From contig JAUPFP010000003.1 in the NCBI GenBank assembly GCA_036925085.1, positions 7,936,442 to 8,000,441 on the forward strand: DNA of 64,000 bases. Reading direction: 5' to 3'. Below, in pieces: positions 29,213 through 39,895 of this stretch (within the stretch, counting starts at the first letter, position 1; each line of letters begins with the position of its first letter). The notes under the pieces are model-generated. The model was not told where the DNA came from and searched no databases. It saw nothing but the letters and a program-made list of their open reading frames with translations. The position numbers and the translations under genes were made by a program. The DNA is from Brachycybe producta. Lineage: Eukaryota > Arthropoda > Diplopoda > Playtdesmida > Andrognathidae.

Positions 29213-32042
29213 TTACCCAAAACCAGTATCGAAGACCGTCCCCCTAAGACGGCTTTCCTCCAGGGCTCGGAATTCCTCGAAAGGAATATCCTGGAGTTGC
29301 GGACGCGTATGAAGCGTCCGACTTGTTAGGAGGTCCACCAGGGCGACCGCGGGCTCGGTCTCGCACCCTGGTAGAGGCTCAGTGATAAACTGTCCAGCCA
29401 TACCTCCTAGGTCGCATCCCAGCAAACGTTGGATGAATGGGGCTGCACGCCGGGCTAGACGAACTATCCCGGCATCTAGCCCCACCACATCCAAAATAGC
29501 AAACGTTTGCTGGACCGGATTTACGACCATAACAACCGGAAAACCTCCACAACCAAACGCCACCACATGGCGCATGTTGTACGGCGGTAGCCTTGCTACC
29601 CACGGCTCTGGAAGTGGCTCATCCAGACGGTAGTAGCCGTGGTATTGGCAACCCTCCACTCCCGGCTGGTCCTGCCAGAGACCAAGCCGGTTATTCAGAT
29701 ACACCTCTGCATCTGAATACGGGGGCAATGCGCCAATACGCCGTCCCTCAGCCTCAGGCCTAGGGGAGGTTGACGTTTCAGGTCCTAGGGTATCAAATAC
29801 CCCGCCGCCATGGACCGGAGAGAAGGATGTACCCCCACTGGAGGTCACGTCTTGTGGGAACACTGACTCCTGCAACCGAGGTTCCTTCGCCCTTAGGTGA
29901 GAGCAAAGTCACACGGTGCAGGGTTCCCACTGCTCGAGCCCGCAGGCTCGAGACCGCATCCACCTTCGGGGAGGATGGAAGCGTGCTGACCATAACGTCG
30001 CACATCGACCTACCATCCATCCGCGCCGCCTCAACGGGACGGGTATGGACCGGTTGACTCCCGGTCGGCGTGCTTGCCTGAGCACACGAGGAATCCTCCT
30101 TTTCCGCCACGACGCCTCCAGTTTCGGCTCCCTGGCGCCTACTACTGGAGGGTGTCGGACTTCTCTTCCTCTCACGTCTGGACTTTTTACGGTCCTTCTT
30201 TTTCTTTTTCTTCCCGTGAGAGGAAGGTTGACCATGCGTCGGGTCAGACTTAACTGACCCCGACGACTTACTGGGCCGATCAGGCTTAGGCGGGTGGTTA
30301 GCCCCCTTCGCCTTCTCGGACTCCTTCTTCGAAGGTTTTCCGGCCGGAGCCCTACTCTTCTTTGAAGAAGTGCCCTTAGCCGAAGCGACAGCCGAGGACG
30401 ATTGTCCAGAAACAAATCTTCCTCGACCATCCCGAAGGAGAGACTTCTCCTTCGGTGCAAGAGTCGGCTGACTCTTGCCACCAGTAGCTTTGGCTTCCGC
30501 ACCATGGGCTGGTGCACTGGAAGCCTGCATCGCCTCCCTCTCGGCGATTCGCTTCTGGCCAGCGATGGTCGTGGCACTCGCAATCGGCGGGACGCCACGA
30601 CCGACAGGAGGTTCCCCTGTTTTGAGCGGACTCCGGGCGGGCATTCCCTGCAGGGGAGGGAACTCCGCAGCCCGGCGCTCAAACTCCTGCCGCTCACCTG
30701 CACCGACCGCACGAGCGATCTGTCGGTGCAGGCTCGCTGCTTGAGCCTGAAGCCGTTTGAGCTTGTCATCCAAGCTCTCGGGCTTCCGAGGTTCGGAGGC
30801 CTTTCCTCGACCGGAGGACCTGGCCTTCTTGCCTCGAGAGCGTTCAGCCACTGGTGGGGTGAGGGCGGGACCTTTTTTGTCCCTTACCACCACCACCACT
30901 CACAGATATCCCCATTTTACTGGAAGCGGGTACTGGAGGCTGGGTAGCCTTCTTCTCCGCTCGCCGGTCCCTCTTCGGGTTGTCCGACCGCCAGCCGGAG
31001 GGGCCAGCTACTGCCTTGGGCGGACCCGATCCAGCAGCCGGCTTCTCTGGCCAAGCAGCCCCTGAACAACCGTCAGGGCGGGCGAGTCTCCACTCGAAGC
31101 CCCACAGCAGGCGTGAACTTCTTCAACGCCTCCTCCTTAGCTTTGAGCAGTGCCTCTCTCTCTGCGAGAGCCTTGGCTCTGGCAGTGATCCGTGCGGCTC
31201 CGGACATTTTCTTGCGCTTCTTTGTGCCGTCCTTCCTCACCTGCACGGTCGGAAACTCCCCGACGAAGCATCGACGGTCCCCGACCAGGAAGCCACCTTC
31301 CTGGACTATGTCCCGTCTAGCTTCGTCCAACCGATCCAAGCGGCCTTCTTCTTCGGCCAAGGACACAGCCACGGCCTCCAAAGACATTGGATCGGCGGGA
31401 AGAACTCCGGGGGATCCCGTCCCAGACGGTTTACCCTCGGAGGCCGAACTACTCCCGTCAGACTCCGAAGAGCCCTCTGAAGAGGCGTTACGGCGCCGCC
31501 ACTGCCTTGAGGCGTCAACCACCGAATCAACGGTGGTTTCGACCTCCATCTCTGTGTCGATAACTAAGGACGCTCCCAAACAGACGTCCTCACTGTCCTC
31601 AACCACCCTAGACCAATCTAGGAGGTCTCGAACAGACGGAGACCCGGGTTCCGGGGTACTAACGGTTACCACACCGGTAGCCGCTTTCCCACCATCAACA
31701 CCCGCTTCTGCAGGCTCGCCAACCGGGGAAACTACCGCCGCCACCGACTGAACGGTGGTAGCAGCCGTATCCCTGGTGGGGGACTGCAGGTATCTGCCCC
31801 AGAAGGCTCCGACACCGGTCGGGGTCGACTGGGCAGACTTCGGACCTTCCACGGCCTCTGCCGCCGGGGAATCAACTGATTCCACGGTAGCGTCAGCCGT
31901 TTCCGGTCCGTTAGATGATGGGGAGCCCTCCGATCCCGACTCCAACAGCCTTGCATCCCCCGGATGCAGCGGGCTGAGGGAGGGGGACCGTTGGCCACTC
32001 CCGTCGCCTTCCTCCTTCTCCTTCTCCGTGGCGAGCCTGTGA
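29213..32042 (-). pseudogene. ORF3 of element 2, longest version (about 940 codons)
   Basis: Three overlapping minus frames (to 31073; 30899-29793; 29875-29213), separated by small indels, together give the full ORF3. Features in order: acidic S/E/P-rich N-region; helix ARAKALAEREALLKAKEEAL; coiled coil KLKRLQAQAASLHRQIARAV (about 30770-30710); P/A/K-rich region; poly-lysine tract HGKKKKKKDRKKSRRERKR (about 30225-30170); C-terminal domain 29800-29213 with YLNNRLGLWQDQP, CQYHGYYRLDEPLPEPWV and LLGCDLGGMAGQF. No membrane segment, zinc finger or enzyme motif was seen in this part. TTCTTCCCTTATTCACAG just upstream looks like a splice acceptor, which would let ORF3 be made from a spliced RNA. Function not recognised. 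Confidence 0.78.
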
Positions 32043-32049
32043 ATAAGGG

Positions 32050-32465
32050 AAGAAACCGTTAAAAACAAGTTTTTACCGCGGAAAAGTGAACTCCACGGGC
32101 TTTCACCGTGAGAATTCTCGTTTTCACCGTTCAAAGTCGGTAATCCACGGTCACAACCGTGTTTTTCCGCCTTCATACGGTGAAAACCACTTTTCCCCCT
32201 TTCGAAACTGGTAGAAAGGGTATTCCACGGGATTTCACCATGCGAATCACGGTTTCCACCGTCCAAAGTCGGTAAACCACGGTAAAAACCATGGCCAACC
32301 ACCTTCTGACGGTGAAAACCCCCTTTCACCGAGTTCCGACGGTTGGAAAGGGCATTGCACGGACTCCTACCGTGCAAAATGCCGTTATCACCGTCCAAAG
32401 TCGGCAATTCACGGCCAAAAGCGTGTTTTACCGCCTTCGGACGGCGAAAACCACTCCCTGGCAGG
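32050..32465 (-). repeat. Three 132-bp repeats, element 2
   Basis: Counterpart of 7652-8032. The minus frame 33310-31073 stays open through all units and runs on into ORF3, so the 44-residue repeats could be the N-terminal part of the ORF3 product. Confidence 0.8.
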
Positions 32466-33361
32466 CTGCTACCGTCCAAACACCGTCGAACTTGGGCCTT
32501 CCCAAGCGAAACGGCGCTCGGACGGGCTGAACCCGCCGGAAAAGTGCTTTCCGTAGTGGTTGAACCACCATGACAACAGTCATGGCGGCGAAACCACACC
32601 CCCCACGTGTGTATACGGTCAACGACCGTAAAACACGCCGTTAACATAGAAAAGAGAACTGCCAACAGGCAGGAGAAGGAAATACCCTTAGAGGGACTTA
32701 CTTTTTTAATTTCGCCCTCTTTTTCCAGGTCTTGGTGGCCTCTTTGACGGTGAATTTGTGTTTGTTTAAAACCACGTGTGGCCGGCGTCGTTTGTTTGTT
32801 TATTTTACAAACAAGATGGCGCCTAGCCACCAAATTCACCGTCTTAGCGGCTAATGGCCGTGCAATAGCGGCTAAAACATCATCAGCCTCCTCATGCATG
32901 GTCATCAGGGAGATTTCACCGTCGTCTGCCTTTTTAAGGGCAGACATACGGTGAACTCTCCTACACCAAGACTGGACCTGGTGGGTAGAGACATTTACCG
33001 TCAATTCTCTTATATTGACGGTAATTGGAGATTGCACGGAGGTTTTTACAGACGGATTTCTCCGTCCCCGGACCGATTTTGTCGGGCCTTTGGCTGGACA
33101 TCTGGTGATGGGCCGCCCTTGGTTTCGACTGAAACCGTGGCGGGATCCAAACACCGCAACGTCCGGCCGCCTCCTCTCCCAGCCGTCCGCCCAAACTAGC
33201 GGACTGCCGGCTCTCTCCCACCACGGGAAGGACTCCCACAGAGTACCCCACAGCAGGGGCCTCCCTGGGGGGCTTCCTATTCGAGCATCAAACCCACTCA
33301 CCTCATACACCCTCGATCTCCGCGGACGGAGATTGTACCGAGGTGGAGGGGGTTATCTGCC
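32466..33361 (-). other. Pol to ORF3 junction, element 2
   Basis: A single open minus frame (33310-31073) crosses this stretch into ORF3. It carries MSALKKADDGEIS, shared with element 1, and a hydrophobic run ISFSCLLAVLFSMLTACF (about 32700-32640) that could be a signal or membrane segment. PPRYNLRPRR-like Pol end lies near 33340. Confidence 0.5.
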
Positions 33362-33859
33362 TCAGTTGGTAGACTCCGGCAAAGAAACGGACGGTGGCTT
33401 TAGCGCCGGAGTCGTTCCACTTCTCGCCGAAGCCTCCGTGGCATCGCTGTCTGTACCGGAGGAGGTGTCAGAGACCCCAAGTCCATCTTCCTCCCTCACG
33501 GTACAGGTGGGTACATACGGCTTAAGGTTATCTACATGAAACCGGTCACACACCTTCCGACCATACCCATCTACAAACTCGATTTCGTAGACCAGGTCGG
33601 AATACTGCGTGACCACCATACCCGTCTCAGCTTTATAGGCCAAGCTCCATTTCTTCGCCTGACCGAGCTTCCCAGCCTGATCCCTTATCCACACCTGATC
33701 ACCAGGCTGATACGGGGGAGGCTCCACACGGCCAGCGTCATACCGCTCCTTCTGCCTCTTCTGAGCAGCCGTCAAACGTTGACGAGCCTGCTCCTCCACG
33801 GCTTGCTGGTCAGGCAAGTCGCGGACTGGACCGTTCTGAAGGAGATTATCAATCTCCAT
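33362..33859 (-). pseudogene. pol: Integrase C-terminal domain, element 2
   Basis: The frame encodes YQPGDQVWIRDQAGKLGQAK, KWSLAYKAETGMVV and the GPY/F-like YEIEFVDGYGRKVCDRFHVDN, then an S/T/D-rich tail. It is separated from the catalytic core by a 13-nt deletion after QESTQVS. Confidence 0.85.
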
Positions 33860-34338
33860 CCGGGGCTCACGGCCGATACAGAGACTTGCGTACTCTCCTG
33901 GACAGCTGTGTTATAAGCCCACACGGCGGGCCGTAATTTATCCCACCAATCACGCTGTTCCTTGAGGGGATCAAGGTACCGCTTGATGGTTTCCATTACG
34001 GTCTTATTCGTACGCTCTGTAAGCCCATTAGCTTGCGGATGGTACGCCGTCGTGAAGTGATGCGCTATATTATAGCGCTCCCGGAACTTCAGCAGGACTT
34101 TTCTGGAGAACTGGGACCCACGATCCGAGACAAGAGCTTTCGGTGTGCCATACACCGAAAGGATCTCGTCCTTCAGGAATTTCACAACACAGGCGGCCGT
34201 GGCCCTTCGTACCGCCCTTGCCACACCGTACCGGGTGAAATAGTCAACCATGATTAGTACATAGGTGACTCCACCCACGGAGGCAGGAAACGGTCCAACG
34301 AAGTCCATTCCCCAGGTATCAACTGGGTACTCCGGCAC
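33772..34338 (-). pseudogene. pol: Integrase catalytic core, element 2
   Basis: An intact DDE core: WGMDFVGPF, LVSDRGSQF, and the third acid in HPQANGLTERTN. It inserts element cDNA into the genome. The frame is lost at the 13-nt deletion, so the last ~25 residues shown are out of frame. Confidence 0.88.
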
Positions 34339-34374
34339 AATCGGTTGGAGAAATCCCTGACTACGAGCGAACTG

Positions 34375-35010
34375 TCACGCTCTCTGACACACCAAACATG
34401 ACTTAACATATTCGGCACTGTCCCGCTTCATACCGATCCAGTAGAAGCATGAGCGCAGTCTCTGGTAGGTCTTAAACATCCCGAAGTGACCAGCTTCGGG
34501 AATGTCATGTAGTTTCCTTAGGCAGAAAGCCCTGCATGACTTCGGGAATACCAGAACAGTTCTCAACCGATCCTGGATGGACCTGATGGCAAATAACAAG
34601 TCATCTGCCACCACAAACTTGAACCGGAGGTTCGAGTTGGGGTCACGGAAGATTTCACTCTTCACTTTGGAGCACCAGCCATCGGCCTCTTGCTCCTTGA
34701 CCCAATCCACCTCGGAACGGACGTGGTAAATAACCTCACCTACGTCGGCTTCGACGTATTCAGGTAAGGAAAGGTCCGCCACATCACGAATAGGATACCG
34801 ACTCAAAGCGTCGGCATCCACGTGCAGTGTTCCCTTCCTATACTGAACCTTAAACTGGTACTCTTGAAGCTGCATCTGCCAACGCCCCAACCTGCCTTGC
34901 AGGTTTTTGGCTATCTGCAGATAGCAAAGAGCGTGGTGATCAGTTACGATCACAAACTCCCGGTTAAAGAGGTAAGGACGGAATTTACCCACGGCAAACA
35001 TGACCGCCAA
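34375..35010 (-). pseudogene. pol: RNase H C-part and integrase zinc finger, element 2
   Basis: VTDHHALCYL, DADALSRYP and the HHCC finger HDIPEAGHFG...CLVCQRA. An in-frame TGA (34375-34377) replaces a codon that is CAA in element 1. Upstream a TAG replaces GAG in EQECLAV. Confidence 0.87.
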
Positions 35011-35051
35011 GCACTACTGCTCGGTGACCGAATACCGTGTTTCCGCAACTT

Positions 35052-35297
35052 TCATGAGTCGGCTTGCGTAGGCCAGAACACGGGGACACTGTCCTCCGGT
35101 AACTTCTGGTAGACTACGACTCCCAAGCCGTACCAACTAGCGTCGGTATGGATAATTACCTCACCACGAGGATCGTACATAGTGAGTACCGGCGCTTCGG
35201 TTAAAAATGCCTTTAACCGAGCAAACGCTAGTTTGCACTGATCTGACCACTCGAAGGACGCATCCTTCTTCGTCAGATCGTGCAAAGGCCTTGCCAC
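35052..35297 (-). pseudogene. pol: RT connection and RNase H start, element 2
   Basis: ARPLHDLTKKDASFEWS, VLTMYDPRGEVIIHTDASWYG. It ends at TGA after the same one-base loss as element 1 (the GAGGACAGTGTCCCCGTG stretch). Confidence 0.85.
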
Positions 35298-35307
35298 CTT
35301 GGCGAAG

Positions 35308-35985
35308 TCATTGATGAACCTTCAATAGTAACCGGCAAGTCTGAGAAAACTGCGGACGCCTGTCAGTCATCGGGACATCAAACTCCTGGACTGCCCGCAA
35401 GAGATCCGGGTGCAGAGCAACTCCCTCGGCACTCACTACGTGACCGAGATAACGCACTTTGTTAAAGCCAAAGAAACATTTCTTCGGCTGGAGTTTCAGC
35501 TCCGCCCCTCGTAACAGTCCAAGGACAGTGGAGAGTCTCTCGAGAAACTGCTCGAAAATGTTCCCAAAGACGATAATATCGTCCAGGTACACCAGACAAG
35601 TCTCCCACTTATGTCCTGCCAATAGGAGGTCTAGCGCCCTTTGCATGGTGGATGGAGCATTACAGAGTCCGAAAGGCATTTTCCGGAACTCAAACAGACC
35701 TTGAGAGCAAATGAATGCCGTTTTCTCAACGTCTGGCTCAGCCATCCGAACCTGCCAGTAACCACTAGCCAGGTCCAAGGTAGCGAAGAACTTCGCACAG
35801 GCCAACGAGTCGAGCGCATCATCAATGCGAGGCAACGGATACTGATCCAGCTTTGTCTGGGCATTCAGTTTTCGGTAGTCCACGCAAAAACGAAAGCCAC
35901 CATCCTTCTTGCGAACAAGCAAGATAGGGCTCACGTAGGGACTACGCGAAGGTTGGATAACCCCTGCATCCAACACCTTCGCCAC
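35308..35985 (-). pseudogene. pol: Reverse transcriptase, element 2
   Basis: Motifs in order: [51 protein letters not shown] and catalytic CLVYLDDIIVFG, all intact. It shares about 94% of residues with element 1 over 150 positions by eye. An indel after EFDVPMT shifts the frame before the connection domain. Confidence 0.9.
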
Positions 35986-36027
35986 CTCTTCTTTCTCGAC
36001 TGCTCTGGCCGCTTGGGCGGTTCGACG

Positions 36028-36473
36028 CTATCCTTCACGCACAGGAGGTTGCCCACCGGTGTCAATCGTATGTTCGACCAGAGAGGTTTCACCCAACTCT
36101 GTGAAGTCGAACGCAAAATGATCCCGGCGTGCCAGCAGGAACTCTCGAAGCTGTCTCGCCTCTTCAGGCTTCAGATTGGGACCAATCTTAAGACACTCTT
36201 CAAGAGTGGGAGCCGTCGCCACATTGAGCACTTGGCGTCCGTTTCCGGACGCCCCTCTCAACTTAGACGAGGACTTCCCTGGTCGAACTGTCTTCGGAGT
36301 GGGGTCGGGAGACCCCAGATGGCAGCAATGGCAGCCTCCACAGCTTGAGCCGTGGCTACACCTTCTCCTGTTTCCAGGGCAATAGGTGCATTACCCACGT
36401 TCTCAAGCCAGATATCGTACGTGCCAAGCCGGTTAGCTGCAGCGATACCTGCCACTGCTAACACCACGTCCAC
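36028..36473 (-). pseudogene. pol: Pro-RT linker and RT N-terminus, element 2
   Basis: Two overlapping frames: 36473-36258 (LAVAGIAAANRLGTYDIW) and 36261-36028 (FAFDFTELGETSLVEHTIDT). Small indels separate them from each other and from the protease frame. Confidence 0.8.
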
Positions 36474-37740
36474 CTAAGGCTTTCCGGTGCGGCTCCACGA
36501 GAAGCAGCTGGCCAGGGCCGGCATGCTCTACCAACGTCACGGATACGACACGTCGTACGTGGGCTGGTAGCCAGACATTCTCCCTCAGTCGCAGAGAACA
36601 AACTTCTCCGCGCCCGATAGAGGTTCTAGTCTCGGGCAGCTCTGGTGAAACAATGTTCACCCACCCGTCAACCTTCTCGAGTGCAGGCGGAACCACTGGG
36701 AGTTGCCGTCCCTGAGGCAAAGCCCCTGGTATCGGCGATGGAATTGCTTCCACCTCCCTAGGTTCTGCAAGTGCCCAATCGGTGAATGCAGCTTGGAGGG
36801 CGTCTGGATGTGCAGTCCAGACATCATGCCGGAAGTAGACCTTCCGGTGCACGATATCAACCATCAAGCCGAAGCGCGAGGCGTGATCAACGCCCAACAA
36901 CGCTTCGCCCTCTCCTTTCACCAAAAGGAGAGGCACCTTGATGGTTTTCTTGTGGATGGTCAATTCCACATTAGTGACCCCTACTACCTCAATGGAGTGC
37001 CCACCCATTCCAAGAAGGAATGAAGGAACCGCCAGTTCCTCTATAGGCAACTCCATCACTCGTGCCACTGTAATGCTTAGGACCGACACGTCAGCCCCGG
37101 TGTCTACGATCATCTCCATCAGACGATCGCCTATCAACACCCACACCCTTGGTGAACCTACGTCGTAGGTCCGGCTCTGAAGCTCAGGGATGGGAACCCG
37201 CAGGCTCTCACCATCGATCTTCTGCCTCCCGTCCACCTTACCATCCACACCAGACGGTAATTCCAGACATGCAGAAGACTGGGGCACAGTCTCAGAAACT
37301 AGAGACTCCCCAGGCACAACAGGAGGTATGGGCACACCAACTCCTCCCGCCTGCTCGATGAGCGCACGATCCAGCACCTCACCACTAGGCATATAGGGTG
37401 AGGGGGCAAACCAGCGATCCAGCTGGCTGCACACGGCCTCCAATGTGGAGCATGGCGATGGAAATACCCACTGGGTAATTTCCGGGTCCGCAGACCTCGC
37501 CAGAGGCACCCCTGCCTTCTGCAGGACATCCACATATTTGGAGACCGCCCGGAGGTACGTCCCTCGTTCAGAGCTCAGGCCGTGACAGGCACCTGAGCTT
37601 TGAAGCTTTACCGGTCGCACACCACTCAGTTCGGTGGCGACCGGCGGCGGTTTAACGAGGATCTCTCCTCGTCCTCCACGAGTCGATAGTAGAACTGGCC
37701 ATCGTGAACGGTGGCCAGGTACTTTCGACCCTCCAGCCAA
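36433..37740 (-). pseudogene. pro: Aspartic protease and linker, element 2
   Basis: The 435-codon frame opens inside gag in the -1 frame. It reads RGTYLRAVSKYVDVL, then protease with MEMIVDTGADVSVLSI (about 37110-37065) and ALLGVDHASRFGLMVD (about 36905-36860), then a linker. DTGA is intact. Expression must follow a -1 frameshift at 37650-37656. A frameshift near 36480 ends it early. Confidence 0.88.
37611..37656 (-). promoter_or_regulatory. Predicted -1 ribosomal frameshift signal
   Basis: On the minus strand the gag frame reads ..G TTA AAC.. (GTTAAAC, 37650-37656), a 5-nt spacer, then a stem of CCGGTCGC paired to GCGACCGG (37637-37644 with 37611-37618), extended by CACC/GGTG after a 1-nt bulge, with a 9-nt loop. 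The protease frame is -1 to gag. GTTAAAC is a known slippery sequence in arteriviruses. Confidence 0.82.
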
Positions 37741-38201
37741 ACTGGTGCAACGCCAGCGGTTGGCTGGAGGCTCTGACTTTCGTCAGGTACCACTCTGGCA
37801 ACCTGTCCTTTGGCCGCAGCCTTCGGACAATCCTTCCTCAGGTGACCCATTTGGTTACACCCAAAACAAGGACCTAGTCGCCGGAGTGAATCTCCCGTAC
37901 GGTCCGTACCCCGAGGCGTTGCCGCCGGCTGACCTCCACCAGAGCCTGCCGTCTTCTTCTTGCCTCCAGTCTTGGCTCCTGCTTTGTCCGACTTGGACGG
38001 TGCAGCAGCCTTCGCACCCGTTTGGCTTGAAGATAAAGCCTTGGCAGAGCTCCCGGAGCTAGCCGTGGTTCCGGAGGACGGAGCGTTAGCCCAGTCCTGA
38101 GGAACCCCTCTTGTACGGGTAGGTAATTTACCTACTAGAAGCAAATCGGCTTCGACCAGCCGTGCCTTTCTGGCATATGCCTCCACCATACCGGTATGCA
38201 A
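37626..38201 (-). pseudogene. gag: Gag C-terminal part, element 2
   Basis: VEAYARKARLVEADLLLVGK, an S/A/K-rich linker, the CCHC knuckle CFGCNQMGHLRKDC (about 37865-37820) and the gag-pro overlap. The same frame as 39509-38214, separated only by a TGA at 38214-38216 that results from a 47-nt net loss and a compensating 1-nt loss. Confidence 0.87.
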
Positions 38202-38213
38202 CCGATCAACTGA

Positions 38214-39509
38214 TCAGTGATGGCCGTCCGGAGACACTCGGTCGGACAGTTCCAAGAACCACCAGTAGAATGCCTGTACAGACTCGGTAGCCCCCTGTTT
38301 CATTGACTCGAATTCACCGAAACAGAGGCGAGCCTGGTTGCTGGTGCTGAAGCGGCTACGCATAGCTTCCTTCAGCTCCGTCCAGGTCAGGTCGGGAAGA
38401 GTTTCCACCAACATGGCGTAATACTCTTCCGCCGGACCATCCAGCAGAAATGTAAAGAAACTGCATCGGGACTCGTCCGTCCAGCGCTGAGCTCGGGCTT
38501 TCGCTTCGAACTTGCGGAGAAAAGGCATCAAGTCCTCTCTGCCGTCATAACGAGCAAAAGAGTGGACCGGGTTAAAGAACCCGAACGCCTGAACCTCCGC
38601 TGGAACCGCTGGAGCGGGCGTCCAAGCAGCGGCGCTAACCCTGCGAGGCTGCCTGCTCCGGTTCCTCGAAACGTCAGACACGGACTCAGCTTCCGAGGGG
38701 ATCATCATCTGAACCCTCGGCCACTGTCCGGGCACAGCAGGAGCTCCCTGGCCAAGTCCCCGAGGAGATGGCCTGGGTGCTACCCGCGGAGGTACCAACC
38801 GGGGAAGTACCGGTGGTTCCTCTCCCCATGCACCTTCCCGCATGGGCGACAGTGAAAACCGAGGTGCCACCCTCGGCTCAACCGTGGACCGGGACAGTCG
38901 GCCTTCCAACCGAAGGACGTCTATCCCGTAGGCAATCTCAACGAGTTGCTCCTCGGATAGCCCGGCCAAAAAGGCCCGGCCCTCATGTGCAGTCTCGTCC
39001 GGGATTTCCACCATGTCCCTACGGGGCTGATCGCCACGTCCAACCGGACGGGCGACGGTAGAAACTTGGACAAGCGGCCATGGCCGCTCGTGCTCCCCGA
39101 TGAGATCACCATCGGACCCACTGTCTTCTAACGGGTATTCTCCCGGAAGAATGTCACGGCGGCGTTTCCGCACCGTGACCCAGTCCTCCGGGAAATCCCC
39201 GTCTACGCTACCGCTGGGTCCCTCTGTTTCCAGAGGATCCCCGCCTTCTGCCCCCCAAGGGGACGGTCGACTACGCGGCCGCGTAACTCCAACCCCGCAT
39301 CTGCACCAAGTTCCCGACCTCCCGTCGGTACTTTTGGGGCTGACTCCATTTTTCACCGTAAACGAACGGTAAAATCTGGACAAAGCCACCAGATCTCGGG
39401 TTTCCACCGTCGAAAACGGTAAACTCACGGACCTTAGTCCGCAAAATACCGTTGGAACGGATGGAACCGTGCGAAACCGCGGTATCACGGACAAAAGTCC
39501 GTGTCCCAT
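38214..39509 (-). pseudogene. gag: Gag N-terminal and capsid part, element 2
   Basis: The open frame starts inside the leader, so the true start codon is uncertain. Gag-like sequence is clear from FPEDWVTVRKRRRDILPGEY onward. The capsid-like core is FFNPVHSFARYDGREDLMPF, FFTFLLDGPAEEYYAMLVE, TWTELKEAMRSRF and ESMKQGATESVQAFYWWFL. Gag would form the particle that encloses the RNA and RT. It ends at the TGA at 38214-38216. Confidence 0.82.
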
Positions 39510-39785
39510 GGTAAGGAACGGTCAGAGTTTACCTTTACCGGTTTCTACCGCGGTCTAACGGACAAAAGTCCGTTTCCCACGGTGTACTTCTCGGTAAAAG
39601 ACCTTTTACCACTTTCTACCGCGGATCAACGGACAAAGGCCGTACACCACGGTGTACTTGCGGTAAAATACCGTACATCGCCGAAAACCACGGTACCACG
39701 GACCGTAGTCCGTGCCCCTCGGTAAACAACGATAAATTAACGGTGAAACGGTGGTTTCCGCTGCTGTCCCACGGACCAAAGTCCG
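39428..39785 (-). repeat. Leader hairpin array, about 70-nt period
   Basis: Six GGAC-loop-GTCC hairpins at 39428-39441, 39486-39503, 39557-39574, 39628-39644, 39697-39714 and 39772-39785. The best is CACGGAC AAAA GTCCGTG. Spacings of 58-75 nt, mostly near 70, indicate a tandem unit. Confidence 0.85.
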
Positions 39786-39875
39786 CGCCCAGTGACGTAC
39801 TCTCACCGCACGGTGATTCGACCAACTTAACGGTCGAATGCACGGTAAATCACCGTGCGAGAGGCGGGGTACAGG

Positions 39876-39893
39876 TACCCGGCGCCTCCACCA
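39876..39893 (-). other. Primer binding site, element 2
   Basis: Minus strand TGGTGGAGGCGCCGGGTA two bases after the 5' LTR. It resembles the complement of the tRNA-Ala 3' end. Confidence 0.68.
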
Positions 39894-39895
39894 AT

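Noticed and set aside
29213..32042. ORF3 as a retroviral-type envelope gene
   Set aside because: Position and possible splicing fit, but the main protein lacks a furin-like site, heptad fusion core and C-terminal membrane anchor. It is instead acidic/basic low complexity plus a soluble-looking domain.
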